This document shows, one piece after another, positions 61,901 through 64,000 of a DNA stretch of 64,000 nucleotides. Under the pieces are notes generated by a model. It ran no database searches, had not been told where the DNA came from, and saw nothing but the letters and a program-made list of their open reading frames with translations. The stretch spans positions 98,168,305-98,232,304 of the forward strand of contig CM053031.1 of the NCBI GenBank assembly GCA_028564925.1, written 5' to 3'. Within the stretch, counting starts at the first letter, position 1. The number at the start of each line of letters is the position of its first letter. This DNA is from Lithobates sylvaticus. Lineage: Eukaryota; Chordata; Amphibia; Anura; Ranidae. A program made the position numbers and the translations under genes.

Positions 61901-64000
61901 TGCCAGAAGGACCTTTTCTGTAAATAACATAACAGAAGATAGATTGTTCAGCCCTCCCCTATCATATTCCTGTAATAACTGCAGCACAAACTTAGCTTCA
62001 CTGTCTGTGATTTGATTAAAAAATGTGCTCCAGGGACTTCCACTGCCAAACGCTTGTTGAATAATTTGCTGAAAGACCACTGTAGTGTTATAAATTAAAG
62101 TTTCACTGGTTTGACCTCCATTTTGCAACGCCATATTCATCATGTTTTGGAGATCAGGCAGAATGTGAGACATTTCCAACCAGCTAAATACAGACTGTAT
62201 TTTGTTCACTGTAGGTACAAGGGAAGGATTGCTTTTCATAAGAGACAGAGTATTGTTTATCATGACTTCTATAAGTGTTACAAAACTATCTATATTACTA
62301 GAGGTATGGAAAGTTTCTGTCTCATTTTTCATGTAAAGAATGTACCACTGAATAGTCTGAAGCTGAATTTTTATGTTTTCTAGTTCCGTATTAGTTTGAG
62401 AAACGAGTGTTGAATTTGTGCTTAATTCCTCTAAAGTCTGCACAATTTGAAGGAGAGTTGTTTCAATTTGCTGTAGTACAGACTGATTTTGATATGCCAA
62501 GCTTGTTAAATCATACATATAAATTAGTTGTTGGTAGGCATCCACTGTTCTATTAACTTCACTGAGCCAATTTTTAATAATAGAAGAAGCCGCAACAAGA
62601 GTGTCATTAATAGGCTGAGGAAATGGCAACAGGTCAAGAAGATCCATTAGACTTAAACTTAGGTCTAAGGTGCACTTCAGAGGATCAGCAGATCTATTTG
62701 TATAACATTTAGGCAGCCCACTTACATATTCCAGCTGAGAGATCAGCTTTTTAAGGTCAACAGATCCAAGAACATGAAGGATGTTGTCAACATTCTGTTT
62801 AAATTGCTCTGAAGCAGAATAGATGGACAGGATTTTAGGGTCAGTTCTCAATGTCATGTTTATAATATAGCTCAGTTCTCCATAGATATCCTGGACATTG
62901 TTGCAGGTGGCATTGTTAAGATGTGCTTGAGAACACAGAATAATTGAAAACACGCTATTGATTATTTTGATCTCGACATCAGTGAACTGGTTTAACTGAG
63001 GAAATTGCTGTACATCTCCACTAGTTGAATTTATGAACTGTATAAATTCATATAACTGCTGCTGGTACTTGAGAACAGAACTTGAACACTTAGTGACTTC
63101 CACTTGGCAAGTGGAAATGGAATCCAGAAGAGTCCCCAAAACGTTTTCAACTTTATTAAACAACTGTTGGTCTTCAGCTGGAATAAAGCCAGAGATGAGA
63201 CTAAGCAATGCCAAGGTTGCGTTGCTGGGGTTAGAGGCCATGGCCTGTAGATTTGATGGTGTAAAAATTGAAAAAATAGCAGCATATCTACTGAAATCAC
63301 CAGCCTGGCTGTTGTTGAAATAAAGATTTAGCAATCCAAGGGAATCCCGCAAGGTAGTATCACTGTTCAACAAATGTAATATCTGTTTTAAGTAAAAGTC
63401 AGCAAGTACAAAGCTGTTGTTTGAATTGGGGTTACTTATTATATCACCAAAGAGAACAATTACATGATTCAGTGTTGTAGTTATATTAGCAGTAACTAGA
63501 TTTAAGCTTTGAAGTTTTTGGAGACTTTGTGTAAATTCTTGGATTGTTGTCTGATTAAAACCAGAAAGAATTTGGAGACATTTTGTGAAGTAATTAACGG
63601 CTTCTGTGCTGCTGGTAGAAAAGGATTTGATTATGGACTGCAGTTCTACTAACGTCTGAAGAGACACATTAGATGAAGAAAACAGGCCACTCAGACGTAT
63701 CCAGTATTGAACATCATTAATGATACTTTCAGTTATATTATTGAATAGTCCTGTGTTGTTTCCTAATTGTTCTGGTGGAACAAGTTTTTCCAGCTTTATT
63801 AGAATTGTCTGAAGGGCTCCAAAATATTGTTCAGTAGTGGAATCCATAGTCAGAACATCAGTAATGTTTAGTAACAGGTTGACCGTTTCACTGAGGATAC
63901 TCTTTAACTCTGTATCTACAGGATATGTGTTGTTCATTTCTTGCTGAAGCTTCTCTATGATTATCTGGTTTACACCATTCTGTTTTAAGAGAGTCCATAT
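8289..64000 (-). CDS. ABCA13: ABCA13-like giant ABC transporter gene, partial (13 exons seen)
   Basis: Thirteen minus-strand exons chain in one open frame from the right edge of the window to 8289. From 5' to 3' they are 64000-60195 (open upstream), 48208-47063, 43083-35839, 33222-33101, 32831-32734, 28354-28116, 25002-24926, 23061-22937, 22096-21941, 14335-14147, 12615-12420, 12331-12192 and 8417-8289. Every intron phase matches across its junction. The product is mostly amphipathic helical sequence with very many N-x-S/T sequons and no membrane helix, as expected of the first extracellular domain of an ABCA protein. The exon at 12192-12331 carries the ABCA hallmark [13 protein letters not shown] (ABCA1 has LKPLLVGKILYTP). 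Among ABCA genes, huge exons in this region are known for ABCA13, so I prefer it over ABCA12. The visible exons total about 13.7 kb of coding sequence (about 4,550 residues). Helices 2-12 and both nucleotide-binding domains must lie below position 8289, outside or beyond this window. No internal stop suggests decay. Confidence 0.85.
8585..9460. repeat. C-rich low-complexity stretch with possible hAT end
   Basis: The start (CCGGATTTAACATTAGGC) resembles the terminal sequence of the composite hAT element at 50410. The rest is rich in CCACC/CCCAC with no coding signal. The open frames seen in it are compositional. Confidence 0.4.
9496..10220. repeat. Two diverged direct copies of one repeat
   Basis: Sequence at about 9500-9780 recurs at about 9800-10220. 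Shared landmarks are GGATTTGTGTTTGT, GAGCAGTTTCAATGAGGACAT (second copy with one change) and AGTAGAGTATCATGAACA. The second copy carries an extra GC-rich stretch with a G run at 10023. It is an old tandem duplication of an unnamed intron repeat. Confidence 0.6.
10376..10727. mobile_element. MITE with CCCTTTTGCACTG-type ends
   Basis: The left end GCCCTTTTGCACTG and right end CAGTGTGAAAGGGG are near-complementary. The interior holds a hairpin around 10430-10520. It is related in style to the CACACTG-ended repeats at 27127 and 50133. No coding capacity. Confidence 0.5.
10960..11140 (+). repeat. SINE or L2-type 3' tail ending in (TAA)n
   Basis: TTGTAAGTTCTAACGAACAG, then TGTAAAGCGCTG and TTGGCGCTATATAAA followed by TAATAATAATAA. 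This is the familiar tail shared by many amphibian SINE and L2-like families. I cannot name the subfamily. Confidence 0.55.
11282..11740. mobile_element. Harbinger-type MITE (copy 1)
   Basis: It is 459 bp, ending TAATGCCCTGTACACACGAT and, on the right, ATTGTGTGTAGGCGGCATTA, with repeated TCCGACAACAAA motifs inside. The termini match the ACACACGGTCGGA end of the autonomous Harbinger at 424. Non-coding. Confidence 0.75.
11758..12155 (-). mobile_element. Harbinger MITE derived from the autonomous element (copy 2)
   Basis: It is 398 bp, ends GCCCCATACACAC / GTGTGTATGGGGC, with TTAA on both sides. Read on the minus strand, about 190 bp match 425-613 of the autonomous Harbinger closely, including TGTGTATGCACCATCG. 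It looks like a deletion derivative of that family. It ends 36 bp from ABCA13 exon L. Confidence 0.8.
12192..12331 (-). CDS. ABCA13: ABCA13 exon L, ABCA signature LKP...ILYTP
   Basis: The exon is 140 bp, after acceptor TGTGTTTTCAG, with donor AATAAG|GTATAG. It encodes (N)[19 protein letters not shown], then [19 protein letters not shown] and VTEKIMNK. The W-x-x-LKP-x-L-x-G-x-ILYTP-x-T pattern is shared by ABCA1 and its relatives and is the strongest single piece of evidence for the family. In ABCA1 this segment lies roughly 300 residues before the second membrane helix, so the membrane domain should follow soon after exon M. Confidence 0.92.
12420..12615 (-). CDS. ABCA13: ABCA13 exon K
   Basis: The exon is 196 bp, after acceptor CCTGTTTTCAG, with donor GATA|GTAAGC. 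It is phase 0 at entry and exits one base into a codon. It encodes [20 protein letters not shown], then [20 protein letters not shown]. The Cys followed by a sequon matches the usual ABCA extracellular-domain layout before the ILYTP segment. Confidence 0.86.
13441..13501. repeat. (AT)n microsatellite
   Basis: An uninterrupted run of AT dinucleotides of about 50 bp. Other runs occur at 17458-17490, 26895-26930, 32389-32435 and 43855-43985. Confidence 0.9.
13695..14130. mobile_element. TTAA-type MITE next to exon J donor
   Basis: The ends AGAGGAACTGCAGTCT and (reverse complement) AGCGGACCTTCAGTCA are similar. The right flank is TTAA at 14131-14134 and the left flank is TTGA. It is about 436 bp and ends 12 bp from the 5' splice site of ABCA13 exon J. 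Confidence 0.55.
14147..14335 (-). CDS. ABCA13: ABCA13 exon J, with polybasic RRKR motif
   Basis: The exon is 189 bp (63 codons, phase 0 to 0), after acceptor TTCTTATTGCAG, with donor AGTCTA|GTATGT. It encodes [20 protein letters not shown] and ends [11 protein letters not shown]. The terminal R-R-K-R-S-L fits the furin consensus R-x-K/R-R in an otherwise acidic and neutral extracellular stretch. A TTAA-flanked MITE ends 12 bp past the donor. Confidence 0.85.
15180..17369 (+). mobile_element. Penelope-like retroelement, broken, RT and GIY-YIG parts
   Basis: Translated fragments show the Penelope reverse transcriptase ([20 protein letters not shown] and a YIDD box near 15790), a linker reading [20 protein letters not shown] near 16500, and a GIY-YIG endonuclease ([16 protein letters not shown] at about 17010-17060). 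The 5' end is missing and the frame is broken several times. It is split by a Harbinger MITE at 16061-16489. The 3' untranslated part continues past 17370 and is interrupted by a possible solo LTR. Confidence 0.85.
16061..16489. mobile_element. Harbinger-type MITE inserted in the Penelope-like element (copy 3)
   Basis: It is 429 bp, ending TAATGCCCCGTACCCAAGGT and CCGACCGTGTGTACAAGGCATTA-type sequence. It shares CACGCATGCTCAGAAGAAAT with the autonomous Harbinger left region (628-648). The flanking Penelope-like coding sequence continues on the far side, and removing the insert plus one TWA triplet restores NRLRWNCS. Confidence 0.8.
17489..18374 (+). mobile_element. Possible solo LTR (fossil)
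   Basis: About 885 bp runs from TGTAGCACCC to GTTCGCTACA, with short inverted TGTAGC/GCTACA ends, an AATAAA near 18248 and AT-rich flanks on both sides. No internal region or coding sequence is present. The family is unknown. It sits in the 3' part of the Penelope-like element and is therefore younger than it. Confidence 0.45.
18375..19100 (+). mobile_element. 3' part (pseudo-LTR) of the Penelope-like element
   Basis: AT-rich 3' tail, then the hammerhead-like block at 18771-18831, then about 250 bp ending near TAATAAACTATTTTTAGCC at 19070. This order (ORF, AT-rich tail, hammerhead, short downstream end) matches Penelope-like elements, in which hammerhead ribozymes are known in the terminal pseudo-LTRs. 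Confidence 0.55.
18771..18831 (+). ncRNA. Degenerate hammerhead ribozyme motif 1
   Basis: Stem I is GTTGCCGC (18771-18778) with GCGGCAAC (18824-18831), a perfect 8-bp match. Stem II is GCAAA/TTTGC (18799-18803 with 18806-18810). The 3' core is GAAACACGTC. The CUGANGA box reads CTGACTTGA followed by extra bases, so the core is not canonical and activity is doubtful. Its position at the end of a Penelope-like element supports the call. Confidence 0.55.
19370..19925 (-). mobile_element. Tx1/L1 LINE 3' end
   Basis: The minus strand encodes [20 protein letters not shown], then [11 protein letters not shown], the conserved C-terminal tail of Tx1-group L1 ORF2. It is followed by a polypurine/polypyrimidine 3' untranslated stretch (C runs, GA runs) down to about 19370. 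The 5' part is missing. Confidence 0.75.
20480..20600 (-). repeat. Possible end fragment of a Penelope-like element
   Basis: The minus strand contains CTCATGACCTGCTCGAAACGC, reminiscent of the hammerhead core of Penelope-like ends, but stem II is too short to be convincing. No other part of an element is seen nearby. Confidence 0.25.
20828..21246. mobile_element. Fold-back element with about 115-bp terminal inverted repeats
   Basis: The left arm CTAAAGTAAGAGTTCACCCT to about 20935 is mirrored by the right arm from about 21138 to 21245, with few mismatches (for example ATCTATCTAGCCCTGTAAAG against CTTTATAGGGCTAGATAG). The GC-rich centre has no gene. Confidence 0.75.
21941..22096 (-). CDS. ABCA13: ABCA13 exon I
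   Basis: The exon is 156 bp (52 codons, phase 0 to 0), after acceptor TTTTTGTACAG, with donor TATAGA|GTAAGT. It encodes [20 protein letters not shown], then [16 protein letters not shown]. The conserved Cys and the FCNLT sequon suit the ABCA extracellular domain. Confidence 0.85.
22369..22511. mobile_element. hAT-type MITE with 8-bp target duplication
   Basis: It is 143 bp with terminal inverted repeats CAGGGGTCTCCAAACTATTG and its near-complement at the right end. The flanks CCCTAGGA (22361-22368) and CCTTAGGA (22512-22519) match at 7 of 8 bases, as expected for hAT. Confidence 0.85.
22937..23061 (-). CDS. ABCA13: ABCA13 exon H
   Basis: The exon is 125 bp, after acceptor TTGCATAG, with donor ACTGAT|GTAAGT. 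It encodes [20 protein letters not shown] and then [17 protein letters not shown]. The LMN-x-P-x-P stretch is typical of the ABCA12/13 extracellular region. It exits in phase 0. Confidence 0.85.
23062..24180. other. Intron, mostly unassigned
   Basis: No exon is supported. TTAAAGTGTATCTCTAGGCA at 23951 is one end of a TTAA-type MITE whose partner I could not fix. CTTCCTGT/ACAGGAAGTG motifs near 24180-24260 recur at 49440-49490. Confidence 0.4.
24430..24912 (+). mobile_element. Tx1/L1 LINE 3' end, abutting exon G donor
   Basis: At 24595-24720 the plus strand encodes [19 protein letters not shown], then [13 protein letters not shown]. This is the C-x2-C...H-x4-C motif and following W of Tx1-type ORF2. 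It ends with AAAATAAAGTTGAATTT and a T run about 13 bp from the 5' splice site of ABCA13 exon G. It is 5'-truncated and frame-broken. Confidence 0.75.
24926..25002 (-). CDS. ABCA13: ABCA13 exon G
   Basis: The exon is 77 bp, after acceptor TTGTTTTAG, with donor GAAG|GTAGGG. It encodes (L)[18 protein letters not shown] followed by TTNTNFE. The phase fits exon F (one base in) and exon H (one base out). A LINE 3' end lies about 13 bp beyond the donor on the intron side. Confidence 0.82.
25260..25560 (+). repeat. Non-LTR retrotransposon 3' tail
   Basis: GT/TT-rich sequence ending CATTGGGATTATTAAAGC, then ATTCTGAATCTGAATA. This is a typical LINE 3' end with a short tandem tail. The clade (CR1/L2/Rex) is not resolved. 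Confidence 0.4.
26160..26380. repeat. MITE-like repeat with CACATTT / AAATGTG ends
   Basis: CTCACATTTAGGG on the left and CTCAAATGTGAACAG on the right bracket about 220 bp rich in GCGTTTTT/AAAAACGCC. Probably non-coding transposon debris. The surroundings (25565-26160 and 26540-27005) hold nothing I recognise apart from an AT microsatellite. Confidence 0.35.
27022..27565. mobile_element. MITE with TTTACTAAAGGCAAATAGG ends, with nested repeat
   Basis: The left end TTTACTAAAGGCAAATAGGC is matched by the right end AATTGCCTTTAGTAAA, each next to TGTTCACTT/AAGTGAACA. A second repeat is inserted inside (27125-27400) between TTCACACTGTTGCG and GATGTGAACCTAAA. A lone end of the same family is at 15027 and related short versions are at 29210-29362 and 30983-31118. 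Confidence 0.6.
28116..28354 (-). CDS. ABCA13: ABCA13 exon F
   Basis: The exon is 239 bp, after acceptor TTTTTCTTGTAG. It is phase 0 at entry ([17 protein letters not shown]) and ends two bases into a codon at CAACT|GTGAGT. It contains three cysteines and an NVT sequon. The frame closes on TGA just past the donor, consistent with the boundary. Confidence 0.85.
28572..29014. mobile_element. TTAA-flanked MITE, family A (copy 1)
   Basis: It is 443 bp with perfect inverted ends AGCGGAGTTCCACC / GGTGGAACTCCGCT and TTAA on both sides (28568-28571 and 29015-29018). The interior is GC-rich and contains an imperfect palindrome. TTAA duplication suggests piggyBac-type mobilisation, which is an inference. 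Confidence 0.85.
29392..29736. mobile_element. TTAA-flanked MITE, family A (copy 2)
   Basis: It is 345 bp, ends AGTAGAGTTCCAGCC / GGTGGAGCTCCGCT, with TTAA at 29388-29391 and 29737-29740. It is the same family as 28572-29014. Its right TTAA is also the left TTAA of the next MITE. Confidence 0.8.
29741..30084. mobile_element. TTAA-flanked MITE, family C
   Basis: It is 344 bp, ends AGTATATGTAAACCC / GGGTTTACATATTCT, between TTAA at 29737-29740 and 30085-30088. The same end sequence occurs at 397, where the autonomous Harbinger interrupts it. A further repeat end (GGAAGAACTCCAGCC) starts directly after 30088. Confidence 0.8.
30870..30977. repeat. Short inverted repeat (hairpin)
   Basis: TGTGCCATACCTGTGGGATC and the complementary GATCCCACAGGTATGGCACA flank a stem continuing through GGAAATCA/TGATTTCC. 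A MITE-like hairpin of about 108 bp. Confidence 0.7.
31560..31830 (+). mobile_element. Penelope-like element 3' end fragment
   Basis: A block with a hammerhead-like motif at 31611-31650 is followed by about 180 bp that end in GAATAAAGCTTTACTAATGC. It has the same layout as the end of the element at 18771-19100. No coding part is attached. Confidence 0.5.
31611..31650 (+). ncRNA. Near-canonical hammerhead ribozyme motif 2
   Basis: Stem I is GGCT/AGCC (31611-31614 with 31647-31650). The core is CAGAGGA (31615-31621), against consensus CUGANGA, one mismatch at the second base. Stem II is AAGGG/CCCTT (31622-31626 with 31632-31636). GAAA follows, then the tiny stem III CGCGT and cleavage-site C at 31646. 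The core mismatch probably abolishes cleavage. Confidence 0.65.
32734..32831 (-). CDS. ABCA13: ABCA13 exon E, with GC-type donor
   Basis: The exon is 98 bp, after acceptor TCTTCTGTAG. It encodes (G)[19 protein letters not shown] and ends IPDLLKQK. The only donor that keeps the phase for the next exon is AAAAG|GCAAGT, the classical non-canonical GC donor consensus. A GT four bases further on would shift the frame entering exon F. The exon is small, helical and extracellular. Confidence 0.78.
33101..33222 (-). CDS. ABCA13: ABCA13 exon D
   Basis: The exon is 122 bp. The acceptor TTTCTGCTGCAG precedes 33222. The first base completes a CAA codon with exon C, followed by [16 protein letters not shown] and later [16 protein letters not shown]. 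The donor is AGTG|GTATAG, acceptable but weak. The frame would stop a few codons into the intron, which supports the boundary. Entry and exit phases agree with the neighbouring exons. Confidence 0.8.
33817..34398 (+). repeat. 291-bp tandem duplication
   Basis: Copies 33817-34107 and 34108-34398 are almost identical over 291 bp, with about a handful of differences (for example TTCTACTGAC against TTCTACCGAC). They abut with no spacer. The sequence is AT-rich and non-coding. Confidence 0.9.
34399..34491. repeat. Perfect 36-bp-arm hairpin
   Basis: GCAGCTTTGCTTGCAGTTAG continuing to CACTGAGGCTA is exactly complementary to TAGCCTCAGTG continuing to GCAAAGCTGC, with a loop of about 21 bp. It lies directly between the tandem duplication and a TTAA MITE. 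It could be a MITE or a hairpin-RNA source. Confidence 0.85.
34499..34996. mobile_element. TTAA-flanked MITE, family B (copy 1)
   Basis: It is 498 bp between TTAA at 34495-34498 and 34997-35000, with ends AGTGATTGTAAGGGTT and (reverse complement) AGGGGTTGTAAAGCC. It shares the interior motif CATACTTACCT and GTTTTGCACAGAG with the copy at 44715. Confidence 0.8.
35001..35838. other. Intron next to exon C, nothing recognised
   Basis: AT-rich sequence without a supported exon or repeat that I can name. Confidence 0.5.
35839..43083 (-). CDS. ABCA13: ABCA13 giant exon C with three internal repeats
   Basis: This single exon of 7,245 bp encodes 2,414 full codons without a stop. The acceptor is TTCTTCCCCTAG at 43084 and the donor is CAGCA|GTAAGT at 35838. 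After an opening [16 protein letters not shown] it contains three tandem copies of a unit of about 570 residues, at roughly 42950-41200, 41199-39480 and 39479-37800. Each copy has a C-x3-PM-x-CTG motif (first Met codons at 42185, 40478 and 38756), then LELxxQN, a sequon-rich stretch, and AEQWLSxLN followed by LYNVT. The C-terminal third (37800-35839) is a different module, shared with exon A, with the [12 protein letters not shown] and [15 protein letters not shown] cysteine motifs. All of it should lie in the extracellular or lumenal loop 1. It is unusually large even for this gene. Confidence 0.9.
43855..43985. repeat. Long (AT)n microsatellite
   Basis: About 130 bp of AT dinucleotides with a few C and G interruptions (CTATATAT units). 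It can form a cruciform. Confidence 0.9.
44006..44275. mobile_element. TTAA-flanked repeat with CCACTTTCC end
   Basis: The left end TTAACCACTTTCCACCC resembles the 968-bp repeat at 59057. The right end CTTTACAACCACT|TTAA resembles MITE family B. About 270 bp, probably a chimaeric or deleted member. Confidence 0.5.
44715..45188. mobile_element. TTAA-flanked MITE, family B (copy 2)
   Basis: It is 474 bp between TTAA at 44711-44714 and 45189-45192, with ends AGTGATTGTGA and (reverse complement) AGTTGTTCTAAAGG. The interior motif CATACTTACCTGCTCTG matches the copy at 34499. The open frames inside are not genes. Confidence 0.75.
45193..46559. other. Intron between exons C and B, unassigned
   Basis: No exon is needed for phase and none is seen. 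The block at 45600-46020 (AGGGAATACCCACAC onward) looks repeat-derived, but I cannot name it. Confidence 0.4.
46590..46865. repeat. Unnamed repeat, copy 1
   Basis: GTGGATGGGGGAATTCTCCC to ATCCATGTATGGCCAGCTTAA recurs, diverged, at 54295-54530. A shared landmark is GGTTGTAC followed by CCCATACAT. Probably a MITE. Confidence 0.6.
47063..48208 (-). CDS. ABCA13: ABCA13 large exon B
   Basis: The exon is 1,146 bp and open throughout. It begins after TTCTTATAAG with one base that completes a codon, then [17 protein letters not shown], and ends ACAG|GTTAGT two bases into a codon. Its start is homologous to the starts of exons A and C, and its C-terminal half resembles their C-terminal parts (compare [16 protein letters not shown] with the Cys-containing stretches near 60740 and 36420). 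It looks like a duplicated exon that lacks the central repeat unit. The product is extracellular and rich in sequons. The entry phase matches exon A and the exit phase matches exon C. Confidence 0.88.
48418..48837. mobile_element. Harbinger-type MITE (copy 4)
   Basis: It is 420 bp, ends TAATGCTGCGTACACA / TGTGTACGCGCATTA, with internal CCGAGCATGCGT repeats and a TCGGACTTTTGCTGG block. It belongs to the same superfamily end type as 11282 and 16061 but has a different interior. It lies 210 bp upstream of exon B. Confidence 0.75.
49187..49425. mobile_element. Tc1/mariner-like fragment
   Basis: AAAAGTATTGGGACACCTGC, then AACAGCTTCAACTCTTCTGG and CCATTCTTCCAGAAGCGCAT form a block I recognise as one end of a widespread fish and frog Tc1/mariner-type element. 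The other end is missing. Confidence 0.55.
50133..50395. mobile_element. MITE with GGTTCACACTG ends
   Basis: It is 263 bp with ends AGGGTCGGTTCACACTG and CAGTGTGAACCGAGTCT. The interior has short CGACTTGC/GCAAGTCG repeats. No coding capacity. It sits 15 bp left of the hAT composite. Confidence 0.65.
50410..52102 (+). repeat. Duplicated left end of the hAT composite
   Basis: 50410-51159 and 51357-52102 are almost identical over about 745 bp. Both copies run a few bases into the second hAT-like insert (TAGGGATGAGCCGAAC), so the duplication followed that insertion. The 197-bp spacer (51160-51356) holds an unrelated repeat rich in CGAACCCGAAC. Confidence 0.85.
52088..54180. mobile_element. hAT-like element with palindromic core
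   Basis: The ends TAGGGATGAGCC and (reverse complement) TAGGGATGGGCC are inverted. The flanks GTGGTGAT (52080-52087) and GTGGCGAT (54181-54188) match at 7 of 8 bases, and the first copy of the duplicated host segment has the exact GTGGCGAT. The core is a 1.38-kb palindrome. No transposase. Confidence 0.8.
52711..54092. repeat. 1.38-kb near-perfect palindrome
   Basis: The left arm from CCCTCAAAATCCATACCAGA mirrors the right arm ending at 54092, with symmetry centre near 53402 and arms of about 690 bp. Each inner arm, read outward from the centre, has TATAAAAG, a Lys/Arg/Glu-rich open frame and AATAAA (53693 on plus, about 53109 on minus). Translated frames on both strands are the same protein-like string, showing the symmetry. 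Confidence 0.88.
54600..55460 (+). repeat. 41-bp minisatellite, about 21 copies
   Basis: The unit has the form ACATAGTGCCCACTGTCATA plus CCCTCCACACTCCTCTCCTGT-type sequence. Copies differ by substitutions. An open frame through it arises because three 41-bp units shift through the frames without stops; it is not a gene. Confidence 0.85.
56186..59052. other. Intron between exons B and A, largely unassigned
   Basis: No exon is supported (exon phases A to B join directly). The block 56900-57660 has some look of LINE-derived sequence but no motif I can name. 58560-58960 contains TTCTCAATAAACCACCA and looks like an unnamed repeat. Confidence 0.4.
59057..60024. mobile_element. TTAA-flanked repeat, CCACTTCCCGACCGG family
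   Basis: It is 968 bp between TTAA at 59053-59056 and 60025-60028, with ends CCACTTCCCGACCGG and (reverse complement) CCACTTTCAGACCGG. The left part is CpG-rich. The right part contains poly-A/T rich sequence with GCTCTATTTGTGGG. This repeat type is, from memory, extremely common in ranid frogs. Fragments of relatives appear at 20600-20820, 44006 and 50770. Confidence 0.75.
60195..64000 (-). CDS. ABCA13: ABCA13 giant exon A (5' end outside window)
   Basis: The frame is open from the window edge to a donor reading CTCAAAA|GTAAGT at 60195, at least 1,268 codons. The first visible residues read [12 protein letters not shown], which resembles the first residues of the two later large exons ([12 protein letters not shown] and [12 protein letters not shown]). 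This suggests the exon start lies only a few codons beyond 64000. The sequence is leucine- and asparagine-rich with many sequons and scattered cysteine pairs (for example CQVEVTKC near 63095). Its N-terminal half holds one copy of the roughly 570-residue unit that is tripled in the 7.2 kb exon, including the DLLPF...IIKNWLSEV stretch near 62600. Its C-terminal half matches the C-terminal part of that exon. It ends two bases into a codon, completed as AAG (Lys) by the next exon. Confidence 0.88.

Noticed and set aside
8289-64000. ABCA12 as the identity of the host gene
   Set aside because: ABCA12 shares the extracellular signatures but is not known to have multi-kilobase exons here; ABCA13 is. 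The membrane and ATPase domains that would settle it are outside the window.

Overview
This is vertebrate nuclear DNA with split genes and dense transposon debris. The mix of repeats (TTAA-flanked MITEs, the repeat starting TTAACCACTTCCCGACCGG, Harbinger MITEs rich in TCGGAC, Tx1 LINEs, a Penelope-like element) resembles what I know of ranid frog genomes. That species call is an inference from memory, not a search.

The host gene is one long minus-strand gene that I read as ABCA13. It spans from beyond position 64000 down to 8289. Thirteen consecutive exons can be placed with good acceptor and donor sites, and their reading phases chain without a break. Three are giant or large: 60195 to past 64000, 47063-48208 and 35839-43083. 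Ten small exons follow, ending in the diagnostic ABCA segment [13 protein letters not shown] at 12192-12331. These exons encode about 4,550 residues of the first extracellular region alone. The first membrane helix, the remaining helices and both ATPase domains lie outside the window. The 7.2 kb exon holds three tandem copies of a unit of about 570 residues that occurs once in the 3.8 kb exon.

Positions 424-7739 hold a Harbinger transposon cut off by an assembly gap (7740-8199). It appears to carry three intact genes: a spliced transposase (minus), a spliced Myb/SANT-like protein (plus) and a spliced MADF-domain protein (minus), each with its own poly(A) signal. Non-autonomous relatives lie at 11282-11740, 11758-12155, 16061-16489 and 48418-48837. 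One shares about 190 bp of subterminal sequence with the autonomous element.

The rest is intron filled with repeats. A broken Penelope-like element (15180-19100) contains a Harbinger MITE and a possible solo LTR, and has a degenerate hammerhead ribozyme motif near its 3' end. Tx1/L1 LINE ends lie at 19370-19925 and 24430-24912. A composite hAT element (50410-56185, with identical 8-bp target duplications) contains a second hAT-like insert (52088-54180) whose core is a near-perfect 1.38 kb palindrome, plus a 41-bp minisatellite. Many TTAA-flanked MITEs, tandem duplications and hairpins are scattered through the introns.
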